Of a stretch of DNA of 64,000 nt, positions 53,633-63,936 are shown piece after piece (position 1 is the stretch's first letter; each line of letters opens with the position of its first letter). Origin of the DNA: Phytophthora colocasiae (Eukaryota > Oomycota > Peronosporomycetes > Peronosporales > Peronosporaceae); the NCBI GenBank assembly GCA_018806915.1, contig JAGKQI010000049.1:1798001-1862000 (forward strand), written 5' to 3'. The notes under the pieces are model-generated. The model made no database searches and was not told the origin of the DNA. It saw only the letters and a program-made list of their open reading frames with translations. The translations under genes and the position numbers were made by a program.

Positions 53633-54712
53633 TTAGGCTTCGACCGAGATGGCACGACGTAGCGAGACCTTGACTGTATTGTATTTGCAGCTGGTCGAGA
53701 TCTTGATATACTCTTTGCCGTCGTCAAGCACCACTGTGAGCCATTCTGGTACTAAAGACTCGAGCAGATACAATTGCTCTTCGACTTTTCCTTTGATTGG
53801 AGCTCGTACTGCCAGTCTGCGCACCAATTCTGCCTTGAGGAAAGTAGATTTCTTCGAGACGATCACTAGCGACTGTAATTGATCACTCAACTGCGGCAGC
53901 GTCGACAACATCCGCTTCTTCAACGCCTCGGCGCTGTTTTTCACCACGTTCTTGCGACCTTCTTCCTGTTTACGCACCTTCTTGATGAGCCATTCCGGCA
54001 AAGACTTTAAATCTTGTGGCACAGGCTTCGCAAGCGCTTCCTCCAGCTTCTCTTTGGTCTCCGAACCTGCTGCGTCGTCTACCTGATCCTTCTTGTGCCT
54101 TTTCTCCAACAATACAGTCGAACTCTCCTCGTTCGCAATAGTTGCTGGCACTTTTGGAAGCGGAGTTTTCTCGATCTCGATCAGTTTCAGAGCTTCTTTC
54201 AACTCGTCGTCACTCATGTCTGGGAACTCCATCTTGATGGACTCGATGTGGCTTTCCAAGTAGGCATTGGCTTTGCCGAAGAACAGTGTAATACGAGCCT
54301 CCAGACTCTCAACAAGTTCATTAGGAGGTGGCAATTGCTCCTTCCGCAGTGTGAGGACTGGTGGCTGCTGCTTTAGACGCTGACGTTGGACCTGAAGCGA
54401 CTCGCTGCCTTCCTCCTGAGCTTCACGACGAGCAGTTCGCGTGTTCTTCTTCCACTCGAGCGCATAGGCTCCAGGTAGCAGGTGTAAAATCTGCTGCAGA
54501 TGCGAATGCGTGAAGCTCAGTTGGCAGGAGCTTTCCACGGCTCGTTTGACTGCAGCGAAGTCGGGCGTGTGCTGGTACAGCGTCAAAGCCCCGAGGCCGA
54601 ACTCAAGCGCTGAGAAGAGACGCACGAGAACGCGCAGGGAAGGCGGCGCGCGCTCATCGAGACGTCGAACGGAGCGATGAGACTGCGCATCAGCTTCGGC
54701 TTTATCGGGCAT
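53633..54712 (-). CDS. CDT1: DNA replication licensing factor CDT1
   Basis: 359 residues from the ATG at 54712 (MPDKAEADAQSHRSV); upstream in-frame sequence runs into the next gene and is taken as leader. The CDT1 fold is seen in LRVLVRLFSALEFGLGALTL, TPDFAAVKRAVESSCQLSFT and HSHLQQILHLLPGAYALEW, the geminin-binding region in animals. The C-terminal winged helix (SLPEWLIKKVRKQEEGRKN; LPQLSDQLQSLVIVSKKSTF) would bind MCM. CDT1 loads MCM2-7 on origins with ORC and CDC6. No PIP box or geminin was recognised here. Only 73 bp separate its start from the stop of the upstream permease on the same strand. Confidence 0.85.
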   Translation of the reverse strand: MPDKAEADAQSHRSVRRLDERAPPSLRVLVRLFSALEFGLGALTLYQHTPDFAAVKRAVESSCQLSFTHSHLQQILHLLPGAYALEWKKNTRTARREAQEEGSESLQVQRQRLKQQPPVLTLRKEQLPPPNELVESLEARITLFFGKANAYLESHIESIKMEFPDMSDDELKEALKLIEIEKTPLPKVPATIANEESSTVLLEKRHKKDQVDDAAGSETKEKLEEALAKPVPQDLKSLPEWLIKKVRKQEEGRKNVVKNSAEALKKRMLSTLPQLSDQLQSLVIVSKKSTFLKAELVRRLAVRAPIKGKVEEQLYLLESLVPEWLTVVLDDGKEYIKISTSCKYNTVKVSLRRAISVEA

Positions 54713-54785
54713 TTTCGTCACTGGAAATTCCAGTCTGGAATGCTTTTTTTTTACTAGAATTATAAACATAAACTGTTGCAGATAT

Positions 54786-56258
54786 TCATGCACCGTGCAC
54801 GGCAGTATAGTTGTAGTACACCTCATTTTCGTACTCGCTGTCGCAGTATGGGAACGACGTGCCAGAAGTAGTAGGCGCGAAGAGCGCCTTGCCTGACGTG
54901 TACGTCACGTAGCACCCCAAGAACGTGCAAATGACTACGACAAGCATTGCAGGGATCTTCTCCCAGAGCGGGATTTCATTCCAGAGCTTCTTCAGCAGGA
55001 AGATAATCGGCAGCAAGATACTGATCAGCGTGATGCACGATGCGCCCACGAAATCCAAAAAGTCGGAGAAATGATCGCGGAAAATGATGGAGATAATCAC
55101 CAGGATCACCAAAATCGTGACTCGAAGAACCATGTACTTGATCGCGTTGGCACCACGGTACTCAGCAGCTTCAGCTTCAATATCGTCAAGGTATGGATTC
55201 TCGGCATCAGCGTTCGACATGTACGATAATTTCGACGACCGATGGACGTCGCCGTCCTTACTACCGGTAGGAGTGTCTGCAGCGGCATATGCGAGTGCGT
55301 TCTCCACGTCATCCTCCCTTTGCTGGTGCATTTTCAGAATCAAACGTTCAGCCAGGTAGAACGGCGGATTCAGGATCACCGAGAAGGCCATCGTGATGTG
55401 CAATTGCATGAAGAAGTAGGCCATGACGACAGCGCCCCAGTTTGACTTGAACCCCAGCGTGGTCAAACCGCTCGTCGAATCTGGGTAGATGGAGAATAAA
55501 ATGTTACCCGTGATCTGGCAGCCCACCGATGAGTACGCCGTGCTGGCCAGGATCAGGAACAGGCACGAAATGAACGCCATGGTGACGAAAACGCCGCGGG
55601 GCATACGCGTCGGCTCGCTGTGCTGACGCTGCAGAGCAGGAATCACAATACCAGCGTTGTAGGCAACTGCCAGATTTCCAAACATCCCCGCGACCTGCGA
55701 GAACTTGATGTCGGGCGACGGTGGGGTCGGGTGACCACGCATTCCGTACATGACGACGGCCACGCCTATGACGTCGGCAATGAGAGTTCCTGCACAACCG
55801 GCAAAGGCCGCGCCAGCACCTTCCTTGAGTGTTGGGATGAGGCATACGGGCAAGCACACGAGCGCCATGAAACAGATCCAGTAGGAGGTACTGAAGGCAT
55901 TGGGGAAGAGTCCATCCAGCAGGGAACCTCCGAGTACCAGCAGCACACAAGGTCCCAGTAGGCATGAAGCCATTTGAGAAACAACTGCAAGCCAGTGCCC
56001 CCATTCACCCATGCACCACCGACCAAGATCACTGTACGTCTTAACTCTTTTTGGTGCGAGAAGCATTACGCGGCAGATAGCGACGGATGAGTAGACATTG
56101 GTGAAAGCCATAAAGGCCAAACCGGTGACACCGAGCACAGGGCCGGCCCGAGAGAAATTTCCGGGCATACCGAGCGTACCAATGCCGTAGACGCAGCAGA
56201 AGATGTTAAGAGCAATCTTGAGGTCCTCCGCAGTGAAAAATTTCTTGGTTGTACTCAT
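54786..56258 (-). CDS. Amino acid/auxin permease family (AAAP) transporter
   Basis: Single exon, 490 residues from the ATG at 56258 (MSTTKKFFTAEDLK). About 11 membrane helices; helix 1 with the AAAP start GIGTLGMPGNFSRAGPVLG and the helix 6 region GNLAVAYNAGIVIPALQRQHSEPTRMPR match proton-coupled amino acid transporters of this family. A hydrophilic loop of about 80 residues (SKDGDVHRSSKLSYMSNADA) lies between helices 8 and 9. It probably imports neutral amino acids with protons; the substrate cannot be told. Oomycetes carry many copies of this family. Confidence 0.9.
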   Translation of the reverse strand: MSTTKKFFTAEDLKIALNIFCCVYGIGTLGMPGNFSRAGPVLGVTGLAFMAFTNVYSSVAICRVMLLAPKRVKTYSDLGRWCMGEWGHWLAVVSQMASCLLGPCVLLVLGGSLLDGLFPNAFSTSYWICFMALVCLPVCLIPTLKEGAGAAFAGCAGTLIADVIGVAVVMYGMRGHPTPPSPDIKFSQVAGMFGNLAVAYNAGIVIPALQRQHSEPTRMPRGVFVTMAFISCLFLILASTAYSSVGCQITGNILFSIYPDSTSGLTTLGFKSNWGAVVMAYFFMQLHITMAFSVILNPPFYLAERLILKMHQQREDDVENALAYAAADTPTGSKDGDVHRSSKLSYMSNADAENPYLDDIEAEAAEYRGANAIKYMVLRVTILVILVIISIIFRDHFSDFLDFVGASCITLISILLPIIFLLKKLWNEIPLWEKIPAMLVVVICTFLGCYVTYTSGKALFAPTTSGTSFPYCDSEYENEVYYNYTAVHGA

Positions 56259-57737
56259 GGTTGTTAGTGGGCGGTGCGCTCGACGAGGTGAAACCAAGAA
56301 TGACGTTAAACATAATTCACAGCACGTATCAGCACGTATTTTCGCGAGGTGAGGTACAACTGCAATCGAGTGCCTCTACGAAGGAGATGAGTTGTGTGAG
56401 CCAGGCACAAATCCGGCCTGAATTTCGGTGTTTCTTGGAAAAAAAAAGTTTGGTACATGTAGGGTATCTACCTACCATGAAACACATAAATTGGTATCCA
56501 TCAACTTTACTCGCAAGCTTTTCCAAAAGCTAAACATTAAATACTTCATCTGGTTTGCACGATGATAACCAAGAAATTCTATAGCTTCATTGATGTTACT
56601 TCATGCTTTGAACATTTCTTTTCAACAATGAGATCTATCAGCGATCACACTATGCCCATGTTATCTCCTTGATTGGAACACTACCACCTGCTGTTGCCCG
56701 AATGCGCAAGGCACCCGGAATGACTCAAGCTGATAACTCGATCTCATTCGAGCGATTTTCGCCGTGACCATGCTAGCTTCCACTGACAAACAACCTCCCA
56801 TGGTGATAATTCGCTGTAAAGTCCTTTGCGCAAACGCTTGCGTACAATTAGCCTTGGTGGTGAATACATTGCTCGTTTACAAAGCAAGTTTCCATCGGCG
56901 GTTGGTTGAAGTAGACAGAACGCCGACAAACCGACCTACAACGTGACTGATAAACCAAGTTAAATAAATTCTCACTGTGGTCTTATAGACAAGAGTTCAT
57001 CGTCTCTCTACGCCTTCAATGCGCTCGTGCTCGCTCTGGTTTGGTCCCTAAGGAAAGGAGGATTTATGGAAGTGAAAGAAGGCTAGTTGGAAGAGAATAG
57101 TATGCTGATGTCAAGTTCAGTACGTACTCAGCTCCTGGCTATTGGTCCTGATACTCATCGCTTTCGTCTAACCACATGATCTCTAGTGATACTTCTCACC
57201 ACGCTTGGCTGGCTGCATGTAATAACGAAGGCTTCGATTCCAAGCCGTACAGTCCTGAGAGGCCTTGGAGCCTTGGTACCATCCTGTCAGCCCGCAATCT
57301 GCCACGATGGATCATTTCCATTGGAAACACCCCATTCCAGCACGGTGAACGGTTTGAAGGAGCTGCGCATGCGCGTAACGGTGCGCCTCCAATGGACGAA
57401 GTTCAGGACAAGCAAGCTCTGCTTGAAGTTACCACCAGTCTCTTTTGCCCATCCGGTCAAGCGTTGAAAATGCAAAGGAGTAGTGCTCCCCATACAACCG
57501 AGCCGAAGTGCAGAAGGTTTGCTGGGCGGTTGGAGTCCTTCGCGCGGACGTAGGTAGATAGAATCGTGGAGATGAGAAAGTCTCCACCCAGGTATGAAGA
57601 CCTGGATATTGTCAACGACTCGGTTTATTTGGCCGGAATTGACAACCATGAAAGTTAATCGTGTGAAAAGACAGGTGGAAATCAATCGGTTGGTTTGCAG
57701 GCTTTGGATTACTGGCATCGATTTGATCGTCAGTTGT
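56259..57737. other. Gene-poor region upstream of the permease and tRNA
   Basis: The proximal part is the permease promoter. Around 57176-57718 both strands are open (minus-strand frame with WRLSHLHDSIYLRPREGLQ), but no family is recognised and start contexts are poor. It could be a non-coding transcript, a relic, or nothing. Confidence 0.4.
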
Positions 57738-57810
57738 GTCCGCGTGGCCTAATGGATAAGGCATCGCCCTCCGAAGGCGGGGATTGGGGGTTCGAGTCCC
57801 CGCGAGGACG
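57738..57810 (+). tRNA. tRNA-Arg (CCG)
   Basis: A 73-nt cloverleaf: acceptor GTCCGCG/CGAGGAC with one G-A mismatch, D arm GGCC..GGC, anticodon stem TCGCC/GGCGG with loop CTCCGAA (anticodon CCG, reading CGG Arg), T loop TTCGAGT with a stem GGGGG/CCCCG that lacks its outer pair, discriminator G. The A box (TGGCCTAATGG) and B box (GGTTCGAGTCC) are both conserved. No intron. A T-run follows. Confidence 0.88.
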
Positions 57811-57818
57811 CTCTTTTG
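57811..57818 (+). terminator. Pol III terminator of tRNA-Arg
   Basis: CTCTTTTG directly after the tRNA: four T residues, the usual RNA polymerase III stop. Confidence 0.7.
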
Positions 57819-58179
57819 GTCCGAAGTCCACGCTGATTTCGTGTAGCACACACTACGAAAAAGGCAACTTGCTTCACCACTTGCTGTGCTTCTTGTATCC
57901 CCAACCAAAATTGACGGAAAGTTACTGTTGATCATCTTCGCATACGGCCTCGAAACCGAAGCACACCGAGAACTGAGAACATCGACCGAGAAATAGATCG
58001 CGTACGCGAAGCTGCAGTCCTTGTCTTCGGTGGAGAAGAAACTGGATCAGTCTCACAAAATGTTCTCCGCTGTAGTCGTTGCAAGTTTCTGCTGCAGGGG
58101 ATGGCTGCACTTCGTATTTGGCTTCAGACGTTAAGAAGCTTAGCTTAACTCGTTCCCGTTTTGCCTGCAGACGGCAACG
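57811..58179. other. Upstream region of the secreted Cys-rich protein
   Basis: No further gene seen. A CTGCAG near the ATG could be an intron acceptor in the leader, but nothing supports a coding exon upstream. Confidence 0.4.
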
Positions 58180-58653
58180 ATGGTTCCGGCCATCAAAGTA
58201 ACGATAGCACTCAAGCTTGTTATTGTCCAGGTGCTTATTATCACGGCAATTGGAGATACTGACCCTGCTGCGTTGATCCCGGTCGTTGAAATCACATCTG
58301 TCGACAATAGCAGTAGTAACAGCTACACACTCGACCCAGCAGATTATTCCCCAAACACCCCTCAGCCTTCTCTAGTTATCGGATTCAACAAGACAGAGGA
58401 TCCGGACGTCTGCTTCGATTCCAACAGCACGAGGGTGTTAGTCCACGGCATCGACAAGACTTTTTGCGTCCATGAACGACCAATTTGCGATACTGAGAAC
58501 CACAAAGGAGTGTGTCCTCAAACACAACAAAATCTGCCCAATGGATCATACTGCTCGCCACTACCACATAATGGAAGCGCCTATGGCTGCGTCGAGAGGT
58601 TAAACACGACTTCAGCACCCACAGCTTGCCACCACCGCTCGTTTAAAACGTAA
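58180..58653 (+). CDS. Secreted cysteine-rich protein, unknown function
   Basis: 157 residues, single exon. A hydrophobic signal peptide (KVTIALKLVIVQVLIITAIG) is followed by a Ser/Asn/Thr-rich region with many possible N-glycosylation sites (NKT, NST, NGS, NTT), then seven cysteines from about residue 78 on (DVCFD, TFCVHERPICD, KGVCPQ, SYCSP, YGCVE, TACHH). No RXLR or LFLAK motif and no membrane segment after the signal. The odd cysteine number leaves one unpaired or a dimer. A small secreted protein of the apoplastic type is possible; there is no support beyond composition. Confidence 0.7.
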   Translation: MVPAIKVTIALKLVIVQVLIITAIGDTDPAALIPVVEITSVDNSSSNSYTLDPADYSPNTPQPSLVIGFNKTEDPDVCFDSNSTRVLVHGIDKTFCVHERPICDTENHKGVCPQTQQNLPNGSYCSPLPHNGSAYGCVERLNTTSAPTACHHRSFKT

Positions 58654-58706
58654 ATCTCCCTAAATATATTGTCCATTTCCGCACCGTTTCACTACCGGTA
58701 GTCCCG

Positions 58707-61676
58707 ATGAATTTGCCAAAGACAACAACAGCTAGCGAGTTCGTCCTTGAGCGCTGTGAAAATGACGATGATATCGACAACAACCGAACGTATAGTGAGG
58801 TGGATACAGGTGTGTCTCGATGGCACTGGAAATTCTGGAAGAAATCAACCCCAATATCGTTAAAACAGCATCGCAAACGCCCATTATCTGGCGGTACACT
58901 GGCTCCGCTACCAGAGACTTCCTTACCTGGAAGAAGCCTCCAACATCTTGATCATTTTATCGACGAAATTGCCGAACGCCACTGTGTACCTTCAAGATCG
59001 CGATCTGTGGAGAAGATTGTATTAAATGGTATTGGATCATTGCCGCCTATCGAAATGCAGATATTGCAACGTCCACGACTCTGTCTTGACGTCAACAACG
59101 GAAGTCCTACCGTTGCGATGGAGCAACTTGTTCGTCTTCAAGAGTACAAGAAACCGAACTCACCTGTGAATGTCTTGCAACTTTCTACAATACCCAAGAA
59201 ATGTGTCAATGGTGACGAAATTGCTCTTATGCCATGTCATTCGCTCCAATATCGTGGATACGAGCTGTTGTCTGCTGAATTGTGGCGTGAACCTGTTCGA
59301 GATCGTTATAAAAATTGGTTACAGGATGAACTTCCCTTTCTAACAAGTGGAAGTTTGCAATTTTCACCCTGGAGTATGACAAGAGCTCCAGGTCCAACTA
59401 ACCGAGGAAAATGGACGAGATCCGAAAAGTCCAGACTTCATCGTTCAGTCTCCGTTAGTCCAGTGAAGAGACCTCAACGTGTGCTTTTACGTTCTCAAGG
59501 GATACTGATATCTCGCAGTTATTGTGTAGTTTCAGTATTTGGTGAAGGGGTCAATGGTCGGCTGTATGGTGCTGGTTTAACTGGGAAAGACAAGAAGCGA
59601 TTCCTGCAGGTCGAAGCGTACGAACCAGCTACCAGTAAAACCTACCTTTTACGCGTGACGTTGCAAGATATTGAGTGGATATTCCGAGTTGGAGAAGGTG
59701 ATCACGAACGTGAAGCGCTGTTAGCTGCAGGTCGAAAGCAGGAATTACTGCATCAGCTCATTGCGTTACTCTACTTCGAGTACCCCGAAGATAAAGTCGA
59801 AAAAGCGGTTAAGACTAAGATACAAACGTTAAAGATTTCGCCGCAGATTCAACTGAATGAATCTGCAATTCGTCGACTAGAACGAGAGGAACAATTGCGA
59901 CAGGAAGAAGCTCGTCGTCTCGAAGATTTGGCTGCTTTACTTAGTAAACCACGTCGCGCTCGACATCGACTGTTGTGCCAAACGTTGAAGCTTCGAGGTC
60001 GTGCTTTTTACGTATCCATTTACCATTTTCCAGCTCAAGCGCGAAACCTGGTCATTTCTGCATACAATCCAGGTTCTTCTCTAACGTATCGCCTTACTAT
60101 CGGATTACTGGAAGCTGCTTCGCTAGTGAAGCTGTATCCGTATCCACGAAGTGGTTTTAGTGCCGAACAAACATTATTTGTGGCTCAAGAATTAATCCAG
60201 CGACTTCAAATCTACGGACGGGAGGGTCATAGACCGAATATGCGCATGATGCTCGCAATAGACGGAGGTCGAAAGGGACCAGGAATGGATGCACTCCCTC
60301 TTCTAGCTCCGCTGATGACTGAAGAGTTAAAATGTGAAGAAATGCGCAACAAAATGCTGCGAGATAGTCGCCGTTCACTTCAACTTGAATTGGAGATGAC
60401 TCAGCTTCGGCTCCACAATGATGCAGAGGCTGAAAGAGCTGAAATCCGACAGAAAATCGCAAATCTCGAAGCGAAACGTGCTGAGATCAATGAAAAGGAC
60501 CAAACTCATAAGAATCGGATTGAAGAGATCGATGGAGTTGTTGGAGGCGCGAAAGAGGACGTAAAACGTTTACACGAAGAGCGAAGGACGCTTAAAACCT
60601 CACGACAAGCTATTAAAACGGAGCTGAAGGCTGCAGCAACGCAAGTTGCAGAGTTTAAGAAGAATCTTCAAGCTGTAAGTGACAAAGAGAAGGCGTCAAG
60701 TGAACGAGCTCAACGTCGAGCTGAAAAGGCTCGGAAGCGAATACGTGACGAGGATTTGCAGGCAAGAGTCACCATAAAGAGACAATTGCCGATACGACAA
60801 CGAACGTGGCTTACACGAGTTCACATTCAACCTGGTCGTACATTGCTGGCTTCGGGAGGATGTCAGATATCGGGAAAGCGCGTCCGATATTCACTCTTTG
60901 CAGCGGAATCTGAAGCTGACGTTGATTTGGACGCCATGTTTTCCCTGGAACTGTATGATCCTGTAGATTGCTCGCGTTGCTCGAGTTTCACTCTGTCGAA
61001 GCTAGAGTGGTTGGCTTTTACTAAGAACTGTCATGAACAACAGCAATTCGTTCCCGAACTAGCCCCTCCGACATCAGAAGTGGTAACACGTCTTACCGAA
61101 CTGCGTGAAAGCATGAAAAACAGTCGCGTAGCATTGACCGACGTATCTACAGATGTCTTGAAGGGGAAAAAGACTAAAACGAAAGCTCCTTCCACTAAAA
61201 AGAAACGAGAAGAACTGCGTCGCGTGATGGTTGAAGCCAGTCACGAGATCCACCGATTGAATCAAGAAGCACCTTGGCCAATGTTGATCCATTCAATATG
61301 TGAACGGTGTAGTATTGTTTCGAAAACGAATTCCGAATTCTCAATCGCCATGGATCGGTGCATTTTCCGCTCTGTGTCGCCAATTCTCCGCATGACAAAC
61401 GATGAGAATGAGAACGAAGATGCTGAATCTAGCGTCGTGTATTGCCGTGTGCGAGCAGAAGTGTTGCCTCTAGCCGAAGCGGTAGTGTTCGAGGTGTGGG
61501 ACTCTTATGAAGGACAGCACTGGTGTATCAAGTACCCTGAAAGCCGCGAATTACTTCACGAATTTGTCATCGAGACGTTCATCGAGCAACAAATGCACCT
61601 GGAGGCCATTGTGATGTCTCTAATCCTGCACCAGAGCGCCGAAACGGGTCGTCTGGAGCTGCGTTTTGAAGAATGA
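58707..61676 (+). CDS. Large protein with four diverged beta-rich modules and a coiled coil
   Basis: Single exon, 989 residues. The N-terminal 255 residues are without clear domain. Four segments share a pattern of a beta-strand start, then x-A-Y-x-P-x2-S-x2-Y-x-L: about 257-360 (LQVEAYEPATSKTYLLRVTL), 417-505 (LVISAYNPGSSLTYRLTIGL), 697-775 (FSLELYDPVDCSRCSSFTLS) and 857-960 (VVFEVWDSYEGQHWCIKYPE). Helical, coiled-coil stretches separate them, notably about 540-695 (RQKIANLEAKRAEINEKDQT). No named family was recognised; C2-like or scaffold modules are a guess. It lies 54 bp downstream of the secreted protein on the same strand. Confidence 0.7.
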   Translation: MNLPKTTTASEFVLERCENDDDIDNNRTYSEVDTGVSRWHWKFWKKSTPISLKQHRKRPLSGGTLAPLPETSLPGRSLQHLDHFIDEIAERHCVPSRSRSVEKIVLNGIGSLPPIEMQILQRPRLCLDVNNGSPTVAMEQLVRLQEYKKPNSPVNVLQLSTIPKKCVNGDEIALMPCHSLQYRGYELLSAELWREPVRDRYKNWLQDELPFLTSGSLQFSPWSMTRAPGPTNRGKWTRSEKSRLHRSVSVSPVKRPQRVLLRSQGILISRSYCVVSVFGEGVNGRLYGAGLTGKDKKRFLQVEAYEPATSKTYLLRVTLQDIEWIFRVGEGDHEREALLAAGRKQELLHQLIALLYFEYPEDKVEKAVKTKIQTLKISPQIQLNESAIRRLEREEQLRQEEARRLEDLAALLSKPRRARHRLLCQTLKLRGRAFYVSIYHFPAQARNLVISAYNPGSSLTYRLTIGLLEAASLVKLYPYPRSGFSAEQTLFVAQELIQRLQIYGREGHRPNMRMMLAIDGGRKGPGMDALPLLAPLMTEELKCEEMRNKMLRDSRRSLQLELEMTQLRLHNDAEAERAEIRQKIANLEAKRAEINEKDQTHKNRIEEIDGVVGGAKEDVKRLHEERRTLKTSRQAIKTELKAAATQVAEFKKNLQAVSDKEKASSERAQRRAEKARKRIRDEDLQARVTIKRQLPIRQRTWLTRVHIQPGRTLLASGGCQISGKRVRYSLFAAESEADVDLDAMFSLELYDPVDCSRCSSFTLSKLEWLAFTKNCHEQQQFVPELAPPTSEVVTRLTELRESMKNSRVALTDVSTDVLKGKKTKTKAPSTKKKREELRRVMVEASHEIHRLNQEAPWPMLIHSICERCSIVSKTNSEFSIAMDRCIFRSVSPILRMTNDENENEDAESSVVYCRVRAEVLPLAEAVVFEVWDSYEGQHWCIKYPESRELLHEFVIETFIEQQMHLEAIVMSLILHQSAETGRLELRFEE

Positions 61677-61775
61677 GAACATATTAACTACCATGTGAGA
61701 AACATAGCCATTTTGCTAAAGTATTTTCCTGTTTTTCCGTCAAACCTGGCCACCAGAAGCCAAGACAGATACAGT
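61677..61775. other. Convergent 3' region
   Basis: 99 bp between the stops of the repeat protein and RPB11. Confidence 0.4.
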
Positions 61776-62202
61776 CTAACTGAAGGAGCTGGGTGGGTCC
61801 TTGGAGTTGCCTGTAAGACGACGGAACTTCTGGGCGATCTCGTCGAACTCGGTGCTCAGGTCGTCGAGGGAGTTGGCCAGAGCTTCCACCGGTGACGACG
61901 CGTCGTTGGTCTGCACACGCACAGTGATGTCGTGGATAAGCGGGTGTGGGTGACGGTAGCCACTGAAGGTCACGTTTGGGTCACGCAGCAGCTGCCTGTT
62001 ATGGGTCAGTGTTCTTGGTCAGTCTTTAATGGTAAAATAAAAAATAAAATACAACTCACATGCGGATGAGGTTGCCCATAGTATGGTCCTCACGCAGGAT
62101 AGTGAACTTGCCGGCATTGGAAATCTTCGTGTCCTTCTCGTACGTCACCTTTTGGGCGCCCTCAGGCAGCAGGTACGAGTCGGTACGGTTCGGCGCGTTC
62201 AT
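61776..62202 (-). CDS. RPB11: RNA polymerase II subunit RPB11
   Basis: Two exons, complement(61776..61995, 62060..62202), intron 64 bp; 120 residues, the family length. It starts MNAPNRTDSYLLPEGAQKVT; KISNAGKFTILREDHTMGNL and, after the splice, QLLRDPNVTFSGYRHPHPLI, then VRVQTNDASSPVEAL, are the conserved blocks of RPB11. It pairs with RPB3 in the assembly platform of RNA polymerase II, like bacterial alpha. Upstream in-frame residues are open to 62484, but the ATG at 62202 matches the family start. Confidence 0.95.
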
Positions 62203-62631
62203 GCTGCTTTGCTCGAGCTCCAATTCACGACTGATGTCGTAATTTATAAAGACATTACTATCCGGATAAGGTATCCGGACCTTTATACTGTGATATCGCT
62301 TTTGACAACTGCCAGAAATACGGCAAAATGGTAGCGCTCCACACAGACTACTTGCACAGATAAAACTTGGTACAAGCATGGAGAACCATTCGCTACAGCT
62401 TGTGGCAGAGTTGCGAGGCGCTACCTGTCGTGTACAACGCCGGCCAGGATATAAGGAAAAGGCTGCCACGCGTAAACCCGGCACTACCTCACGAAGTAAC
62501 TGAAGTAACTACGGCGGCCAATCAGAGCGCAAATAATGCAAAATTATTTTGTGTTTATAAAAATATTTTCATTTTAAATTTAAAATATATTTTGTTCATT
62601 TTCTGATTCAAATATATTTTGTTCATTTCTG
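62203..62631. promoter_or_regulatory. Shared divergent upstream region, RPB11/ANGEL-like
   Basis: 429 bp. An AT-rich direct repeat (AATATATTTTGTTCATTT.CTG, about 62584-62632) ends at the ATG of the right gene; TTCATTTCTG there resembles the oomycete initiator. Confidence 0.5.
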
Positions 62632-63936
62632 ATGGAGGACAAGGCTGAGCCAAAGCGACAACGGTCGAGACACTCTGGAGGTGACGACAACAGCGACGAG
62701 AAGCGCCAACGTTCGGGACCGCGTAAGCCACGACCAGCTATTAGACCGTGGACGTTGTATGCACCACCCAGAAGTGATGAGGACCCGTCTGTCCCTTTAG
62801 CAGCGTCCACTTTCCGCTTTGTGTCATTCAACGTGCTAGCAGGTAATGGTAGTATTACTTTTGATTAATACTCGTTGGAATGCAAACTGATATTGATTGG
62901 GTTGCAGATTATTTGGTGCAGAATGATTGCGAGAAGGATCCTGCTAAACGCCAGCAGAAATACGAGTACGTGAATGCTGTTCTTCAGCCCTTTTAGTTAA
63001 TAGTATATTAATCGTGGAATTGTTTAGCTGGGAATACCGCAGCGTACGTTTGGTGAAGGAGATTTTGAGTTGGTCCCCGCATATCGTGAATTTGCAGGAA
63101 GTGGATCATTTTGAGGACTTTTTCGAGCCAAAGCTCAAGAAGGCAGGCTTTGTAGGCGTTTACAAAAGGAGGTGGGTGCATGAATGGCAGACAACTAGCT
63201 TGCACATGCTAACTCAAAGATGTAATTGTTGCTGACAGGACGGGGGAGACGACGCACGACGGCTGCGCGATTTTCGTGAAGAAGAGCATGTTTCGTATTG
63301 TGTCGTCGCATCCGATCGAGTATTACGTCCCAGATCATCCTGTACTAGATCGCCATAATATTGCGTTGGCAGCAGTAATTGAGGCGAAGAACAGCGCCAA
63401 TGGATCCAATCCAGCTCGCTTTGTGGTCGCGAACACGCATTTGCTGTTCAACCCCAATGTTCGTTGATTGTTTTCTTTGATCCAAGAATCGTCTCACTAA
63501 CATTATTACTTTGTTCTGTAGCGTGGAGAAATCAAAATGGCTCAACTGAACATGCTGCTGAAGCACCTGGTATCCCTGCGTCAAGAACATGACCCGATGC
63601 TGCCGGTTCTTCTCTCTGGAGACTTCAATCTTGCGCCGCACAGTCCACTTTACCATTATTTATCGACGGGAGTGCTGGATGCGTCTGGGCTTTCCCGATA
63701 CAACTTGTCTGGGCAAAATCTGGATAGCTATAAGCTCAAGGTATAGCTCTCGACTTGCATCATGGTCACAGATCTGCTAACCTGTGTTTCATTTTGAACA
63801 GCGAGCAGCTCGGGTTAACGAAAACGACCAGACTCGTCATCACGGATACGGAACTGCCTTTGGAAAATTTAACAGTGACCAAGCCCAACGGAATGATTTC
63901 CGCGCTTTTAAGCCCGATACGGTGTTTTCTCACGAG
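62632..63936 (+). CDS. ANGEL/CCR4-type exonuclease-endonuclease-phosphatase protein (3' end outside window)
   Basis: Exons so far: 62632..62842, 62908..62965, 63028..63171, 63239..63458, 63522..63740, 63802..63936 (open; a donor GTAAGT follows and the next exon is outside). After a basic N-terminus (EPKRQRSRHSGG, DEKRQRSGPRKPRP) the EEP fold starts at FRFVSFNVLADYLVQNDC. Active-site blocks: IVNLQEVDHF (metal-binding Glu), RFVVANTHLLFNPN, LLSGDFNLAPHSPLYHYL (Asp/Asn pair). CCR4/ANGEL proteins act on RNA 3' ends (poly(A) shortening or 2',3'-cyclic phosphate removal). The donor of the fourth listed exon is AAT/GTTCGT, weak but required by frame. Confidence 0.87.

Noticed and set aside
53633..54826. 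CDT1 start at 54826
   Set aside because: That start would overlap the permease stop region and adds residues unlike CDT1; ATG 54712 is used.
57176..57718. Open frames on both strands before the tRNA
   Set aside because: Similar length on both strands and no recognised motif; not enough to call a gene, so noted only as gene-poor region.
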